Source of the DNA: JBBKXP01 sp038251315
Lineage (GTDB): Bacteria > Pseudomonadota > Alphaproteobacteria > Rhodobacterales > Rhodobacteraceae
Direction of reading: 5' to 3'
NCBI GenBank assembly: GCA_038251315.1
Contig: JBBSBK010000021.1
Location: 1-42,837, forward strand
Length of the DNA stretch: 42,837 nt
A model generated the notes under the pieces. The model was not told the DNA's origin. It worked only from the letters and a program-made list of their open reading frames with translations, and did no database searches. Made by a program: the position numbers and the translations under genes. Below are positions 1 through 9,708 of the stretch, one piece after another; position 1 is the first letter of the stretch, and every line of letters begins with the position of its first letter.

Positions 1-3000
1 ATATGACGACCGCGCCGCAGGGTGCCGCGCCCCTTGCCCATTTCAGGTCGCTCGGAAACTTGATCGTCGCCAATACCGCGCAGGTTCTGCTGCGGATCGT
101 CTTTATCGCGCATTCTGCGACCGTCATGGCGGACGCGACCTTGCGCACATTCTACCGGCTGTATCTCAGTCGCAGGAACCTGCTGGAATGGGAGGCGTCC
201 GGTTCATCCCGGCGGATCGCGCGCACTTCGCCGTTCGCCTATTGGCCGTCGATGCGCTGGTCGGTCGCCATCAGTATTGCGGCGTTTGCGGCGACACTGG
301 CGGTTGACGGCGCATGGCCGGTCGCGGCGGTCTTTGCCGCACTCTGGACCGTGGCGCCGTTCGTCGCCTGGTGGGTCAGCCGCTCAGCCGAGACCGAGGA
401 TCAGCTTGTCGTTTCGCCTGCCGACCGGACGGCGCTGCGCCGCATAGCCCGCCGCACCTGGTCGTATTTCGAAACCTTCGTGACTGAAGAGCACAACTGG
501 CTGCCGCCCGATAACTATCAGGAGATACCGATCCCGGCGGTCGCCGCGCGCACCTCGCCCACCAATATCGGGCTCTACCTGCTGTCGGTCGTCGCAGCCC
601 GCGATTTCGGTTGGATCGGGCTTAACGAGACTGTCACCCGACTCGAGCGGACTGTCGCGGCGATGGGCCGCCTCGAACAGCACAACGGGCATTTCTACAA
701 CTGGTACAATACCCGTCGCGCGGTGCCGCTCGACCCACGGTACGTCTCGACGGTGGACAGCGGCAATCTGGCGGGCCACCTGATTGCGGTGTCTGCCGCC
801 TGTACCGGTTGGGCCGCGGATCATGTCAGCCACGTAACGGCCGAGTTCGACGGTCTGAGCGATGTCGCCGGCATACTTGGCGAGTGCGTCGACGCCATCC
901 CCGATGACCGCAGGGCGATGCGCCCGCTGCGGCATCGGCTGTCTGAAAGGATCGCAGATTTTCAGCGCGTTCTCGACACGCTCATCGCAGAGCCTGCGCT
1001 GGCGTCCGTCCGGATCATCGGACTGTCGGTCATCGCTGCGGACATCAGGCCGCTTGTCGACGACTACCATGCCGACATCGGGTCCGCCGCGACGCAGGCG
1101 GCTGTCGATTGGTCTCTGGCGCTGGTGCGGGCCTGCGAAGCATGGATGGCGGATACCGGCATGTCACGCCTCGCGCGTCAGAATCTAAGCGACCGTTTGG
1201 CTTCCGTCGCCCAACAAACCCGCGAGATAGCCTTCAAGATGGACTTCGCTTTCCTGCTGCGCCGCGACCGTATGCTGCTGTCCATCGGCTTCCGCATCGA
1301 CGATGGCAGGCTGGACGATTCCTTTTACGACTTGTTGGCCTCAGAGGCGCGTCTGGCCAGCTTCTTCGGAATAGCAAAGAGCGATCTGCCGACCGAGCAC
1401 TGGTTCCGTCTGGGTCGCCCCATCGTGCCGGTCGGTGCCCGCGGATCGTTGATGTCGTGGTCGGGGTCAATGTTCGAATACCTGATGCCGACCCTCGTGA
1501 TGCAAGAGCAGCAAGGCGGCATCCTGCATCAGAGCAACCAGTTGTCGGTGCGCCGCCAGATTTCCCACGGGCGCGGCCGCGGGATGCCGTGGGGCGTGTC
1601 GGAAAGTGCCTACAACGCGCGCGACCCGGAAATGACCTATCAGTACATGACCTTCGGTGTGCCCTCGCTGGGGATGAAGCGAGGGCTTGCCAGTCAGGCT
1701 GTCGTGGCGCCCTATGCCACGATCCTCGCCAGCCAGTTTCAGCCCGCCGCCGCCGTTGCCAACCTCGCCCGGCTGCGGCGGATGGGCGCGCTGGGCCAAT
1801 ACGGTTTCTATGATGCGGTGGATTTCACCCCTGCCCGCGTGCCCGAAGATCAGGACCATGTGCTGGTCCGCAATTTCATGGCGCATCACCACGGCATGTC
1901 GATCGCCGCCGTATCCAATGTCGTCCATCAGGGTCGTCTGCGCGAGCGGTTCCATTCCGACCCGGTCATCGAGGCGGCCGAGCTTTTGCTGCAGGAGCGG
2001 GCTCCGCGCGCCGTCCCCCGCAAGATCGCCCGGCTGGATGCCGAGCCGGTTCGGGGTCGGTCCGAACTTTCGGCGCCCGAAAGCGTGGTGATCGCCGAAC
2101 CAGCCGACAGGCCGCACGCGGCGGCGCTGCTATCGAACGGTCATTATTCGCTGTTACTGTCATCGCGCGGGTCGGGTCGGGCGTCATGGAACGGGCAATC
2201 CGTCACCCGGTGGCGGCCGGATTGCGTCGAGCCCGGGGCAGGCCCGTTCCTGTTCCTGCGCGACACCGCCACCGGCGACTGGTGGTCGGCGACGGCCGAG
2301 CCGCGGCGGACTTTGGGCGATGAGACGCACACGGTCACATCGGACAGCAAGGTCGAATATCACAAGCGTCACGGGTCGCTCCGCTCACGCATCGACGTGA
2401 TCGTCGCCAGCGACCGCGACGCCGAAGGGCGGCGACTGACCTTGACCAATTCCGGAACCCGCGACCGCCTCGTGGAGGTCACGTCCTACTCGGAGCCGGT
2501 GATCGGGCCGGCGGGCGCAGATTTCGCGCATCCGGCCTTCTCGCGCATGTTCGTGCATACCGAGATCGCACCCGACGGCTGCGTCATCCACGCCCGGCGC
2601 AATCCGCGCCGTCCAGACGAGCCCGCGATGCGGGTAGCGCACATGGTCGTCGATTGCGGCGGAGGCGTCGGAACCACCGAGGCAGAGACCGACCGACGCC
2701 GGTTCATCGGGCGCGGCCGGACCCTGGGCGAGGCAGCGGCCTTCGACGCGCGCACGATGCTTGGCGGCACCGACGGGTATACGCTCGATCCGGTGTTTGC
2801 GCTGCGTCGAACCCTGCTGGTGCCGGCCGGCGGCAAGGCCCACCTGATCTTCTGGACGATCGCCGCGCCAAGCCGGGCCGAGATCGATGAGTCCGTCGCC
2901 CATTTCGCCCACGAGCAGAGCTTCGCGAACGAAGCGATGCAGGCCTGGACACGCTCGCAGATTCAACTGCGGCATACGGGCAGCGACCTGTCCGAGGCGG

Positions 3001-5915
3001 CGCTGTTCAACCGGCTGGCGTCCTATCTGGTTTGGCATGCCCCGTCCCTGCGGGCAAAGACTGATGTCGGTGAACCGGCCCCCCAGTCAGCGCTGTGGCC
3101 GATGGGTATCTCGGGCGATCATCCGATCATGGTCCTGCGGATTGATGATCTGGCCGACATCGCCATCGCGCAAAAGGCTTTGCGGGCGCAAGGCTATATG
3201 CACGGTCGCGGGCTGACGACCGACCTGGTGATCGTCAACGAACGATCTGTATCCTATGTCCAGGATCTTCAGTCAGCGCTTGACGGCATCGCCGGCAACA
3301 TGCGGTTACGCAGCCATGTGCCGGGATCGAGCGACCACATTTTCACCTTGCGCCGCGATACGCTGCCGGACGTATCGTACGAGGCTCTCATGGCCGCCGC
3401 GCGGATCGTCCTGCATGCACGCAACGGATCGTTCCGCACCCAGATCGACCGGGCCGAGGCGCTGGCGGACCTGCGGGGACAGGCAACCGTCGCAGTTCCG
3501 GCCCCGATTGCGCGCCGTTCGATGCTGACTGCGCCGGGTGCAAGCGGCCACGGCGATACCCGCGATGACCCGCCTGCCGACCTTCTGTTCTGGAACGGGT
3601 ATGGCGGATTCACCCGGGACGGCCGTGACTACGTCGTCCGGCTGCGCACCGGCGAGGCCACGCCGCATCCATGGATCAACGTCATCGGCAACGGCGATTT
3701 CGGGTTTCACGTCTCGGCCGAGGGCGCCGGCTTTACCTGGAGCCGCAACTCCCGCGATCACCACCTGACGCCTTGGAGCAACGATCCGGTGACGAACCGG
3801 CCCGGCGAGACGATCCATCTTGCCGATCGCGACAGCGGCGAAGTGTTCACGCCCTTTGCCGCGCTTTCGACCCGCCCGAAAGCCCGGTTCGAGATCGCGC
3901 ACGGCGCGGGTGTGTCCCGTTTCACCTGCACCGATGCGGACCTGACCATCGAGGCCACGCAAATCGTCGATCCCGCCGATCCGGTCAAGATCACCCGCAT
4001 TACCATCACCAATGCGGGGACGGCGCTGCGGCGACTGCGGCTTTATGGCTATTGTGAATGGGTCATGGGCAACGACCGTGTCAAGACAGCACCGATGTTG
4101 CGAACATATGAGGCGCACGGTGTCCTGATGGCCGAAAATCCGTTCTCGACCCAGTTCGCCGGCCGGACAGCTTTCTTCGCCACGGACGCACCAGTGTCGT
4201 CGTTCACCGTGGACCGGGGCGCTTTTCTGGGCAGCGGATCGGTCTTTCTTCCCGAGGCTGTGGCGGGCGGGCACACACTGTCGGGTGCCGCCACGGCGCA
4301 CGGCGACCCCTGCGCGGCACTGGCGGTGAATATGAACGTCGCGCCGGGTGAAGTACGTACAGTTAACCTATTTCTCGGTGACGCTGCGGGTCGGGATGTG
4401 GCAATGGCGCTGGTGAACCGGCATCGGTCCGCCGAAAGCGGGGCCGCAATTGCGGCGACCGCGCACCGCTGGGACGATTTCCTGAACATCCTTCAGGTCA
4501 CGACGCCCGACCCTGCGTTCGACATCATGGTCAACCGCTGGCTGCCTTATCAGACGCTGGCCTGCCGCATTCAGGCGCGGTCTGCTTTCTATCAGGCCAG
4601 CGGCGCCTTTGGTTTCCGCGACCAGCTTCAGGATACGCTATCGCTGCTGCTGCACGATCCGTCACTCGCCCGCGCCCAGATCCTGAACGCGACGGGCCGG
4701 CAGTTTCCTGAGGGCGATGTGCAGCACTGGTGGCTGCCCGAAACCGGCGCGGGTGTGCGCACGATCATTTCGGACGACGTCGTCTGGCTGACATACGCGA
4801 TCACGCAATACATCGACGCCACCGGCGACACGGGCATCCTCGACGAGGCGCTGGCGTTCCTGACCGGGCCGCAACTGGACCCCGGCGAGCACGACCGATT
4901 TTTCGAGCCCGAAACCTCGGACGAGACGGCGAGCGTGTACGAGCACGCGGCCCGCGCCCTCGATCTGGCCATCGACCGGACCGGCGCGCGTGGTCTGGCG
5001 CTGATCCTTGGCGGTGACTGGAACGACGGGATGAATCGCGTCGGCGAACAGGGCCGGGGCGAGAGCATCTGGCTAAGCTGGTTCCTCGCGCATGCCCTGA
5101 ACGTCTTTGCGCCGACGGCCCAAGCGCGGGGCGACGATGTGCGGGCGGTCCGCTGGGGCGAGCATCTGGGAAAGCTGAAGGAGGCTTTGGAATCTGCCGG
5201 ATGGGACGGCAGCCACTACCGACGCGGCTACTACGACGACGGCACCCCCCTGGGGTCATTGCAAAGCGACGAGTGCCGGATCGACTCCATCGCCCAGTCG
5301 TGGAGCGTGATGTCCGGCCAGGGCGACCCGGATCGGCAGAACGGGGTGATGGATCAGGTCCTGGAGCGATTGGTCGACCGCGATGCAAAGATCGTCCGGC
5401 TGTTCACGCCGCCATTTGCAGCCACGATGCAGGAGCCGGGCTACATCAAGGGTTATCCGCCCGGTGTTCGCGAAAATGGCGGGCAATACACCCATGCGGC
5501 GACCTGGACCGTCTATGCCCTCGCCCTGCTGGGGCGCGGCGACGACGCGAAGGCGTGTTTCGACATGCTCAACCCGATCAACCACGCCTTGACGCGCGCA
5601 GCGGCTGACCGCTACCGGGTCGAGCCCTACGTCGTCGCCGCTGACGTATATGGTGCCGACGACAAGGCTGGGCGCGGCGGCTGGACCTGGTACACCGGCT
5701 CGAGCGGCTGGTTGTATCGCGCGGCGGTCGAGGCTATCCTCGGCATCCGCCGGCGCGGCGACCGGCTGTTCGTCACGCCCGCACTCCCCTCGGATTGGCC
5801 CGGGTACGCGGCGACGCTGACGCTCGACGGCAAGACCACCCGCATCGCGGTGACAGGCGACGCGATCACGGTCAATGGCCAGGCATATGACCCCGACAAG
5901 GGCGTGGCGATATGA
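1..5915 (+). CDS. ndvB: Cyclic beta-1,2-glucan synthase, C-terminal part (5'-truncated by window edge)
   Basis: Inner-membrane enzyme that makes cyclic beta-1,2-glucan from UDP-glucose. About 1970 codons are present; family members are about 2800 residues, so the N-terminal glycosyltransferase (GT84) part lies outside the window and the ATG at base 3 is probably internal. Visible, numbered from that ATG: the end of the glycosyltransferase region, two hydrophobic segments (about 85-128), a family-typical block (WLPPDN, RTSPTNIGLYLLS, RYVSTVDSGNLAGHL, about 165-260), a glycoamylase-like domain (about 480-650, with MPWGVSESAYN and FMAHHHGMS), and a C-terminal GH94-type phosphorylase region with GGDWND (1670-1675), GSLQSDECRID and GYPPGVRENGGQYTH. 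In the family the GH94 domain sets ring size by phosphorolysis. A GH39 remnant begins directly after the stop and a GH144-like gene follows. No frameshift was seen. The family assignment is very secure. Confidence 0.95.
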   Translation, partial: MTTAPQGAAPLAHFRSLGNLIVANTAQVLLRIVFIAHSATVMADATLRTFYRLYLSRRNLLEWEASGSSRRIARTSPFAYWPSMRWSVAISIAAFAATLAVDGAWPVAAVFAALWTVAPFVAWWVSRSAETEDQLVVSPADRTALRRIARRTWSYFETFVTEEHNWLPPDNYQEIPIPAVAARTSPTNIGLYLLSVVAARDFGWIGLNETVTRLERTVAAMGRLEQHNGHFYNWYNTRRAVPLDPRYVSTVDSGNLAGHLIAVSAACTGWAADHVSHVTAEFDGLSDVAGILGECVDAIPDDRRAMRPLRHRLSERIADFQRVLDTLIAEPALASVRIIGLSVIAADIRPLVDDYHADIGSAATQAAVDWSLALVRACEAWMADTGMSRLARQNLSDRLASVAQQTREIAFKMDFAFLLRRDRMLLSIGFRIDDGRLDDSFYDLLASEARLASFFGIAKSDLPTEHWFRLGRPIVPVGARGSLMSWSGSMFEYLMPTLVMQEQQGGILHQSNQLSVRRQISHGRGRGMPWGVSESAYNARDPEMTYQYMTFGVPSLGMKRGLASQAVVAPYATILASQFQPAAAVANLARLRRMGALGQYGFYDAVDFTPARVPEDQDHVLVRNFMAHHHGMSIAAVSNVVHQGRLRERFHSDPVIEAAELLLQERAPRAVPRKIARLDAEPVRGRSELSAPESVVIAEPADRPHAAALLSNGHYSLLLSSRGSGRASWNGQSVTRWRPDCVEPGAGPFLFLRDTATGDWWSATAEPRRTLGDETHTVTSDSKVEYHKRHGSLRSRIDVIVASDRDAEGRRLTLTNSGTRDRLVEVTSYSEPVIGPAGADFAHPAFSRMFVHTEIAPDGCVIHARRNPRRPDEPAMRVAHMVVDCGGGVGTTEAETDRRRFIGRGRTLGEAAAFDARTMLGGTDGYTLDPVFALRRTLLVPAGGKAHLIFWTIAAPSRAEIDESVAHFAHEQSFANEAMQAWTRSQIQLRHTGSDLSEAALFNRLASYLVWHAPSLRAKTDVGEPAPQSALWPMGISGDHPIMVLRIDDLADIAIAQKALRAQGYMHGRGLTTDLVIVNERSVSYVQDLQSALDGIAGNMRLRSHVPGSSDHIFTLRRDTLPDVSYEALMAAARIVLHARNGSFRTQIDRAEALADLRGQATVAVPAPIARRSMLTAPGASGHGDTRDDPPADLLFWNGYGGFTRDGRDYVVRLRTGEATPHPWINVIGNGDFGFHVSAEGAGFTWSRNSRDHHLTPWSNDPVTNRPGETIHLADRDSGEVFTPFAALSTRPKARFEIAHGAGVSRFTCTDADLTIEATQIVDPADPVKITRITITNAGTALRRLRLYGYCEWVMGNDRVKTAPMLRTYEAHGVLMAENPFSTQFAGRTAFFATDAPVSSFTVDRGAFLGSGSVFLPEAVAGGHTLSGAATAHGDPCAALAVNMNVAPGEVRTVNLFLGDAAGRDVAMALVNRHRSAESGAAIAATAHRWDDFLNILQVTTPDPAFDIMVNRWLPYQTLACRIQARSAFYQASGAFGFRDQLQDTLSLLLHDPSLARAQILNATGRQFPEGDVQHWWLPETGAGVRTIISDDVVWLTYAITQYIDATGDTGILDEALAFLTGPQLDPGEHDRFFEPETSDETASVYEHAARALDLAIDRTGARGLALILGGDWNDGMNRVGEQGRGESIWLSWFLAHALNVFAPTAQARGDDVRAVRWGEHLGKLKEALESAGWDGSHYRRGYYDDGTPLGSLQSDECRIDSIAQSWSVMSGQGDPDRQNGVMDQVLERLVDRDAKIVRLFTPPFAATMQEPGYIKGYPPGVRENGGQYTHAATWTVYALALLGRGDDAKACFDMLNPINHALTRAAADRYRVEPYVVAADVYGADDKAGRGGWTWYTGSSGWLYRAAVEAILGIRRRGDRLFVTPALPSDWPGYAATLTLDGKTTRIAVTGDAITVNGQAYDPDKGVAI

Positions 5916-6026
5916 ATGGATCATTGCGCCACCCTCGTTGGATCCGCCCCGACGGCCCGACGGCCAACCAGGCCCGCATACCTTGCCCGCAGGACAACTT
6001 GCCGACTTTCTCTGAAAGACCAAACC

Positions 6027-6308
6027 ATGACCACCAAGTTCGCATGTGACCTCGGCTGCTCCCCGTGTCCGTTCATCCATACTTGGGCGCTTGGCATCGG
6101 CAGCGGTCGCGCGACGCGTGTCCTGCGCGCGGACTGGCAGAAGGACATCGACCGCTGTGCGCAAGTGAGCGATCTTAAGAAGGCCTCGGAACCGGTCTGG
6201 CAATCACTGGAAACGCAAGTGAGAGACGGCAAACTGCATTTCAAGGTCACGCTGCACCCCCGGTCGGTCAGGGCGATCGAACTGCAGCGGTCCGGTTCGC
6301 TGCAATGA
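6027..6308 (+). pseudogene. Internally deleted GH39 glycoside hydrolase remnant
   Basis: A 93-codon frame starting at ATG 6027; the frame is open back to 5916, directly after the ndvB stop. The first half (CPFIHTWALGIGSGRATRVL, then RADWQKDIDRC) looks like the start of GH39 beta-xylosidase-type enzymes, which open with a P-x-H-x-W ... GSGRA ... LR-DW pattern. The second half (SDLKKASEPVW ... VRDGKLHFKVTLHPRSVRAI) looks like the end of such enzymes, where a DG-L beta-strand and a PRSV-IEL tail close the protein. Full enzymes have roughly 500 residues, so the whole TIM barrel with both catalytic glutamates appears to be missing while both ends remain in one frame. The stop overlaps the ATG of the next gene. 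The GH39 reading is by recall of family patterns; the alternative is a small unrelated hypothetical protein. Confidence 0.55.
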
Positions 6309-7603
6309 CGCTGAACGACCTTCCGGACGAGGCCCTGCTGGACAAGCTTCAGCACGCCGCATTCGGTTGGTTTCTGGAGACCGTGAACCCCGAAAACGGA
6401 TTGGTGCCCGACAATTCGGACGACGGCGCTCCGGTCAGCATCGCCGTTGTCGGCTTTGCACTATCTTGCTGGCCGGTGGGCGTGGCGCGCGGATGGACGG
6501 GCCGCGAACGGGCACGCGCGCTGACGCTCGCGACGCTGCGGTTCTTTGCCGCCGCCGAACAGGGCGGCGACGAAACTGGTACCGGGCATCAGGGATTCTT
6601 CTATCACTTTCTGGACATTGAACGTGGGCGGCGTGTCTGGAACTGCGAGCTGTCACTGATCGACACCGCCCTGCTGCTGGCCGGGTGCGAGGTTGCCGCA
6701 TGCTATTTCGACGAACCAACCCACGACGAGGCAGAAATCCGCATGTTGGCAAGGTCCCTGATCGCGGCGGTCAACTGGACCTGGGCGTTGGACGGCGGCG
6801 GCACGCTGTCGCACGGCTGGCACCCCGCGACGGGGTTCATTCGCTACGGCTGGGAGGGATACTCGGAGGCGCTGATCCTCTACGTTCTGGCCGCCGCGTC
6901 CACATCACATCCGACCCCGCCGGACAGCTACTGCGCCTGGCGACGTACCTATCAATGGGAACGGATTTACAAACACGATGTCCTTTATGCCGGTCCCCTA
7001 TTCATCCACGCCTTCTCCCATGTCTGGCTCGATTTTCGCGGGATCGGGGATGCGTTCAACCGCGAAAAGGGTGTATCGTATTTCGAAAACTCCTGCCGGA
7101 CCGTGCAAATTCAGCGCGATTACGCCCGGCTGAACCCACGCGGGTTTCAGGGCTACGATGCCGACTGCTGGGGACTGACCGCCTGCGACGGGCCGGTCGG
7201 GCCGATGACGACGCCGGACGACCTCGGGCGGCAGTTCCTGGGCTATAACGCGCGGGGCGCACCCTACGGGCCTGACGACGGGACACTTGCCGGGTGGGCG
7301 CCGGCGGCGGCGCTGCCCTTTGCCCCGGCAGACTCCATGGCGGCGCTGCGGACGATGATCGGCCGATATCCCGGCATGATGCGCGACGACAGGTTCCTCG
7401 GCTCGTTCAATCCCAGCATCCCCGGTTCCGGACCCGAAGGCTGGGTCTCGCCACGCATTTACGGACTCGATCAGGGGCTTCTGGTTCTGATGATCGAGAA
7501 CCATCGTAGCGGCATGATCTGGGATTTGATGCGCTGCTCGAACATATGTCGCCGGGGGCTGAGACAGGCGGGTTTCAAGGGAGGCTGGCTCGATGGAAAG
7601 TAG
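6305..7603 (+). CDS. Glycoamylase-like / GH144-type endo-beta-1,2-glucanase family protein
   Basis: A 432-residue protein of the glycoamylase-like superfamily (PF10091), which includes GH144 endo-beta-1,2-glucanases. Landmarks: LDKLQHAAFGWFLETVNPEN near the start (entry helix of the alpha/alpha barrel), GHQGFFYHFLDIERG, a central HGWHPATGFIRYGWEGYSEA block, YAGPLFIHAFSHVWLDFRG, GYDADCWGLTACDGP, and a C-terminal GWVSPRIYGLDQGLLVLMIEN. These are the conserved features of the family. Its ATG overlaps the stop of the GH39 remnant and its last codons overlap the start of the flavoprotein gene, so the genes are translationally coupled. No signal peptide is apparent, which leaves open whether it acts in the cytoplasm or outside it. 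Position after the cyclic beta-1,2-glucan synthase supports beta-1,2-glucan as substrate, but this is inference. Confidence 0.85.
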   Translation: MTLNDLPDEALLDKLQHAAFGWFLETVNPENGLVPDNSDDGAPVSIAVVGFALSCWPVGVARGWTGRERARALTLATLRFFAAAEQGGDETGTGHQGFFYHFLDIERGRRVWNCELSLIDTALLLAGCEVAACYFDEPTHDEAEIRMLARSLIAAVNWTWALDGGGTLSHGWHPATGFIRYGWEGYSEALILYVLAAASTSHPTPPDSYCAWRRTYQWERIYKHDVLYAGPLFIHAFSHVWLDFRGIGDAFNREKGVSYFENSCRTVQIQRDYARLNPRGFQGYDADCWGLTACDGPVGPMTTPDDLGRQFLGYNARGAPYGPDDGTLAGWAPAAALPFAPADSMAALRTMIGRYPGMMRDDRFLGSFNPSIPGSGPEGWVSPRIYGLDQGLLVLMIENHRSGMIWDLMRCSNICRRGLRQAGFKGGWLDGK

Positions 7604-9134
7604 AGATTCCGGGGCGGGCGCCCTCGGCTACGACACCACGGACCCCCGACGCGAACGCACGCAAAACCTGTCTCCCCCCGACTGGCAGAACCCTGCCCCT
7701 GCCGGCATCTACAATCTGGTGGTGATCGGCGCAGGCCCCGCCGGTCTGACGGCGGCGCGCCTTGCGGCAGGCCTCGGAGCCCGCGTCGCATTGGTCGAGG
7801 CTGCGGCCATCGGTGGAGATTGCACCAACGTCGGTTGTGTCCCCTCTAAGGCGATCATCCGCAGCGGACGCCTTTATGCAGAGATCGCCCGCGCCCGGCA
7901 CTTCGGCGTTGCTGCGAGAGGGTCGATCACCGATCCCGCCATGGCACTTGCGCGGGTCCGCAAGGTACAGGCGCGGATCAGCCGTGCCGAGGCGGCAGCC
8001 GTCTTGCAAGACGAAGGGATCGACCTCTTTTTCGGCAAAGCCGGCTTTGCCGGCCGCCGGTCCCTGCGGGTCGGCGACCAAACACTACATTTCGCCCGCG
8101 CCATCGTGGCGACGGGGGGCATCCTGCGCCTGCCCGACGTGCGGGGGCTGGAGGAGGTCGGCTATGTCACGGTCGAGACATTGTTCGACCGCGATACTCT
8201 GCCGGACAGCATGATGGTGATCGGCGGCGGTCCCCTGGGCACCGAAATGGCACAGGCGCTGTGCCGTCTGGGGATCAGAGTCGTGCTCGTCCATGACGAG
8301 CCGAAATTCCTGCCGCGCGAGGAGCGTGATGCGGCACAGTTGCTGTCGGAACAGCTGGCCCGCGACGGCGTCGAAATCCACCTCAACACCACCGCAGTCA
8401 GCGCCCGCACTACGCCGCTGGGCAAAGAGATAACGCTCGAGACCGGGGGTAATGTCTTCAGGATGACCGTGGACGAGGTCCTGACGGGGGTGGGCCGGAT
8501 ACCCCGGATCGCGGGCCTCGACCTCGACCGGGCGGGCATCTCTGCTGATCCTGAAAACGGCATCGCCGTAAACGATTTCATGGCGACCACCAACCGCCGC
8601 GTCTATGCTGCGGGAGACGTTTGCGGTCAGTACATGTTCGCCCATGTCGCCGAAGCGGCGGCGCGTCTGGCGGTTCGCAACGCGCTGTTCTTCGGTCGCA
8701 GGCGGTTCAGTCGCCTGACGATTCCGTGGTGCACATTTACCGACCCCGAGATCGCGCATGTCGGCCTTTATGCCGACCAGGCGTTCGACAAAGGCATTGC
8801 GATCAAGACTTACACCATCCTCATGCACGAGGTCGACCGCGCCATCGCGGACGGCGAAGAGACCGGTTTCGTCAAGATCCACGTGCGCCAGGGAACCGAC
8901 CGCATCGTGGGGGCCACGATCGTCGCGCGCCATGCCGGCGAGATGCTGGCCGAGATCACGCTGGCGATGGAGCGTCGGACGGGCCTGCGCGCTCTGTCGG
9001 ACGTGATTCACACCTACCCGACGCAAAGCGCGGCCATCAAGGCCGCAGCGGACGCCTGCGTCGCCGACCGGTTGACCCCACGCTGGCGCAGGTTCTCCAG
9101 CTGGTGGATGTCGGCCCTGCGCCGCGTCGGATAG
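7593..9134 (+). CDS. MerA-like FAD/NAD(P)-dependent pyridine nucleotide-disulfide oxidoreductase
   Basis: A 513-residue flavoprotein disulfide reductase. In order: a non-homologous head of about 40 residues, the FAD-binding VVIGAGPAGLTAARLA (43-58), the redox-active pair C77/C82 in GGDCTNVGCVPSK, an NAD(P)-binding MVIGGGPLGTEMA, the second FAD motif RVYAAGDVCGQ, and a dimerisation domain with HTYPTQSAAIK. The layout is that of mercuric reductase-like proteins, but there is no N-terminal heavy-metal domain and no vicinal C-terminal cysteine pair (the end is RRFSSWWMSALRRVG), so mercury reduction is unlikely. The motif that usually supplies the catalytic His-Glu pair is altered. The first 11 bases overlap the GH144-like gene, indicating one transcript. 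Substrate unknown. Confidence 0.85.
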   Translation: MESRDSGAGALGYDTTDPRRERTQNLSPPDWQNPAPAGIYNLVVIGAGPAGLTAARLAAGLGARVALVEAAAIGGDCTNVGCVPSKAIIRSGRLYAEIARARHFGVAARGSITDPAMALARVRKVQARISRAEAAAVLQDEGIDLFFGKAGFAGRRSLRVGDQTLHFARAIVATGGILRLPDVRGLEEVGYVTVETLFDRDTLPDSMMVIGGGPLGTEMAQALCRLGIRVVLVHDEPKFLPREERDAAQLLSEQLARDGVEIHLNTTAVSARTTPLGKEITLETGGNVFRMTVDEVLTGVGRIPRIAGLDLDRAGISADPENGIAVNDFMATTNRRVYAAGDVCGQYMFAHVAEAAARLAVRNALFFGRRRFSRLTIPWCTFTDPEIAHVGLYADQAFDKGIAIKTYTILMHEVDRAIADGEETGFVKIHVRQGTDRIVGATIVARHAGEMLAEITLAMERRTGLRALSDVIHTYPTQSAAIKAAADACVADRLTPRWRRFSSWWMSALRRVG

Positions 9135-9209
9135 AATAAGCACGTTAGCTTTACAGACGATTTCAAACGGGATTCAGTGGCACAGCGTGGTTGAACCGAT
9201 GGCGTTTCG

Positions 9210-9644
9210 ATGACTCACGCCCTTCAATCCAAACAAACGGCCTTTTCCTCGGGCCTCGGCGCGTTGCTGATGAAGTTCATCGTCCATCCGGTGCTGCGCC
9301 GGTTCGGATTTCGCCGGGTGCTTGTCGTCAACGCGGTTCTGTCGAGCGCTTTTATCTTTGCCCCTGACACTTTCACCGCACAGACGCCCTACCTCTGGAC
9401 GGTGGCGCTACTGTTTCTGGGTGGCATCTGCTGGTCTCTGCAATTCACTTCGATCAACGCAATGTCCTTTCCCGAGGTCGATGATACGCGGATGAGCAGT
9501 GCCTCGAGCTTTGACGCTGTGCTGCAGCAACTGTCGGGGTCGATCGGGAACACCATCGCGGAATTCGGGCTGCGGGCGATGCAGATGATCCTGGGCGGGC
9601 CCGAAATCGACGTCAGTTACTTTCCTGTGGCCAACGACACGTAA
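9210..9644 (+). pseudogene. MFS (DHA2/EmrB-like) transporter fragment
   Basis: A 144-codon frame matching only part of the C-terminal half of a 12-14 helix major facilitator transporter: KFIVHPVLRRFGFRRVLVVN (the conserved cytoplasmic loop with RRFGFRRVL), two or three helices, GGICWSLQFTSINAMSFPEV, then SSASSFDAVLQQLSGSIGN. Intact members have about 450-500 residues. The N-terminal half is absent (only 75 bases separate this frame from the previous stop), and the end (EIDVSYFPVANDT) does not look like a transporter helix, so the 3' end also seems displaced. It is most likely a decayed gene and cannot form a working transporter. The apparent start at 9210 has no strong ribosome binding site. 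Confidence 0.7.
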
Positions 9645-9708
9645 TCACGGCTGCGTCATGGGCCGTGACCGCGTCGGGTGTAGCCCCTATATTGGGAGGA
9701 ATATGATC

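Noticed and set aside
3306..4301. A 331-codon minus frame opposite ndvB
   Set aside because: No family signals; ndvB is intact and continuous here.
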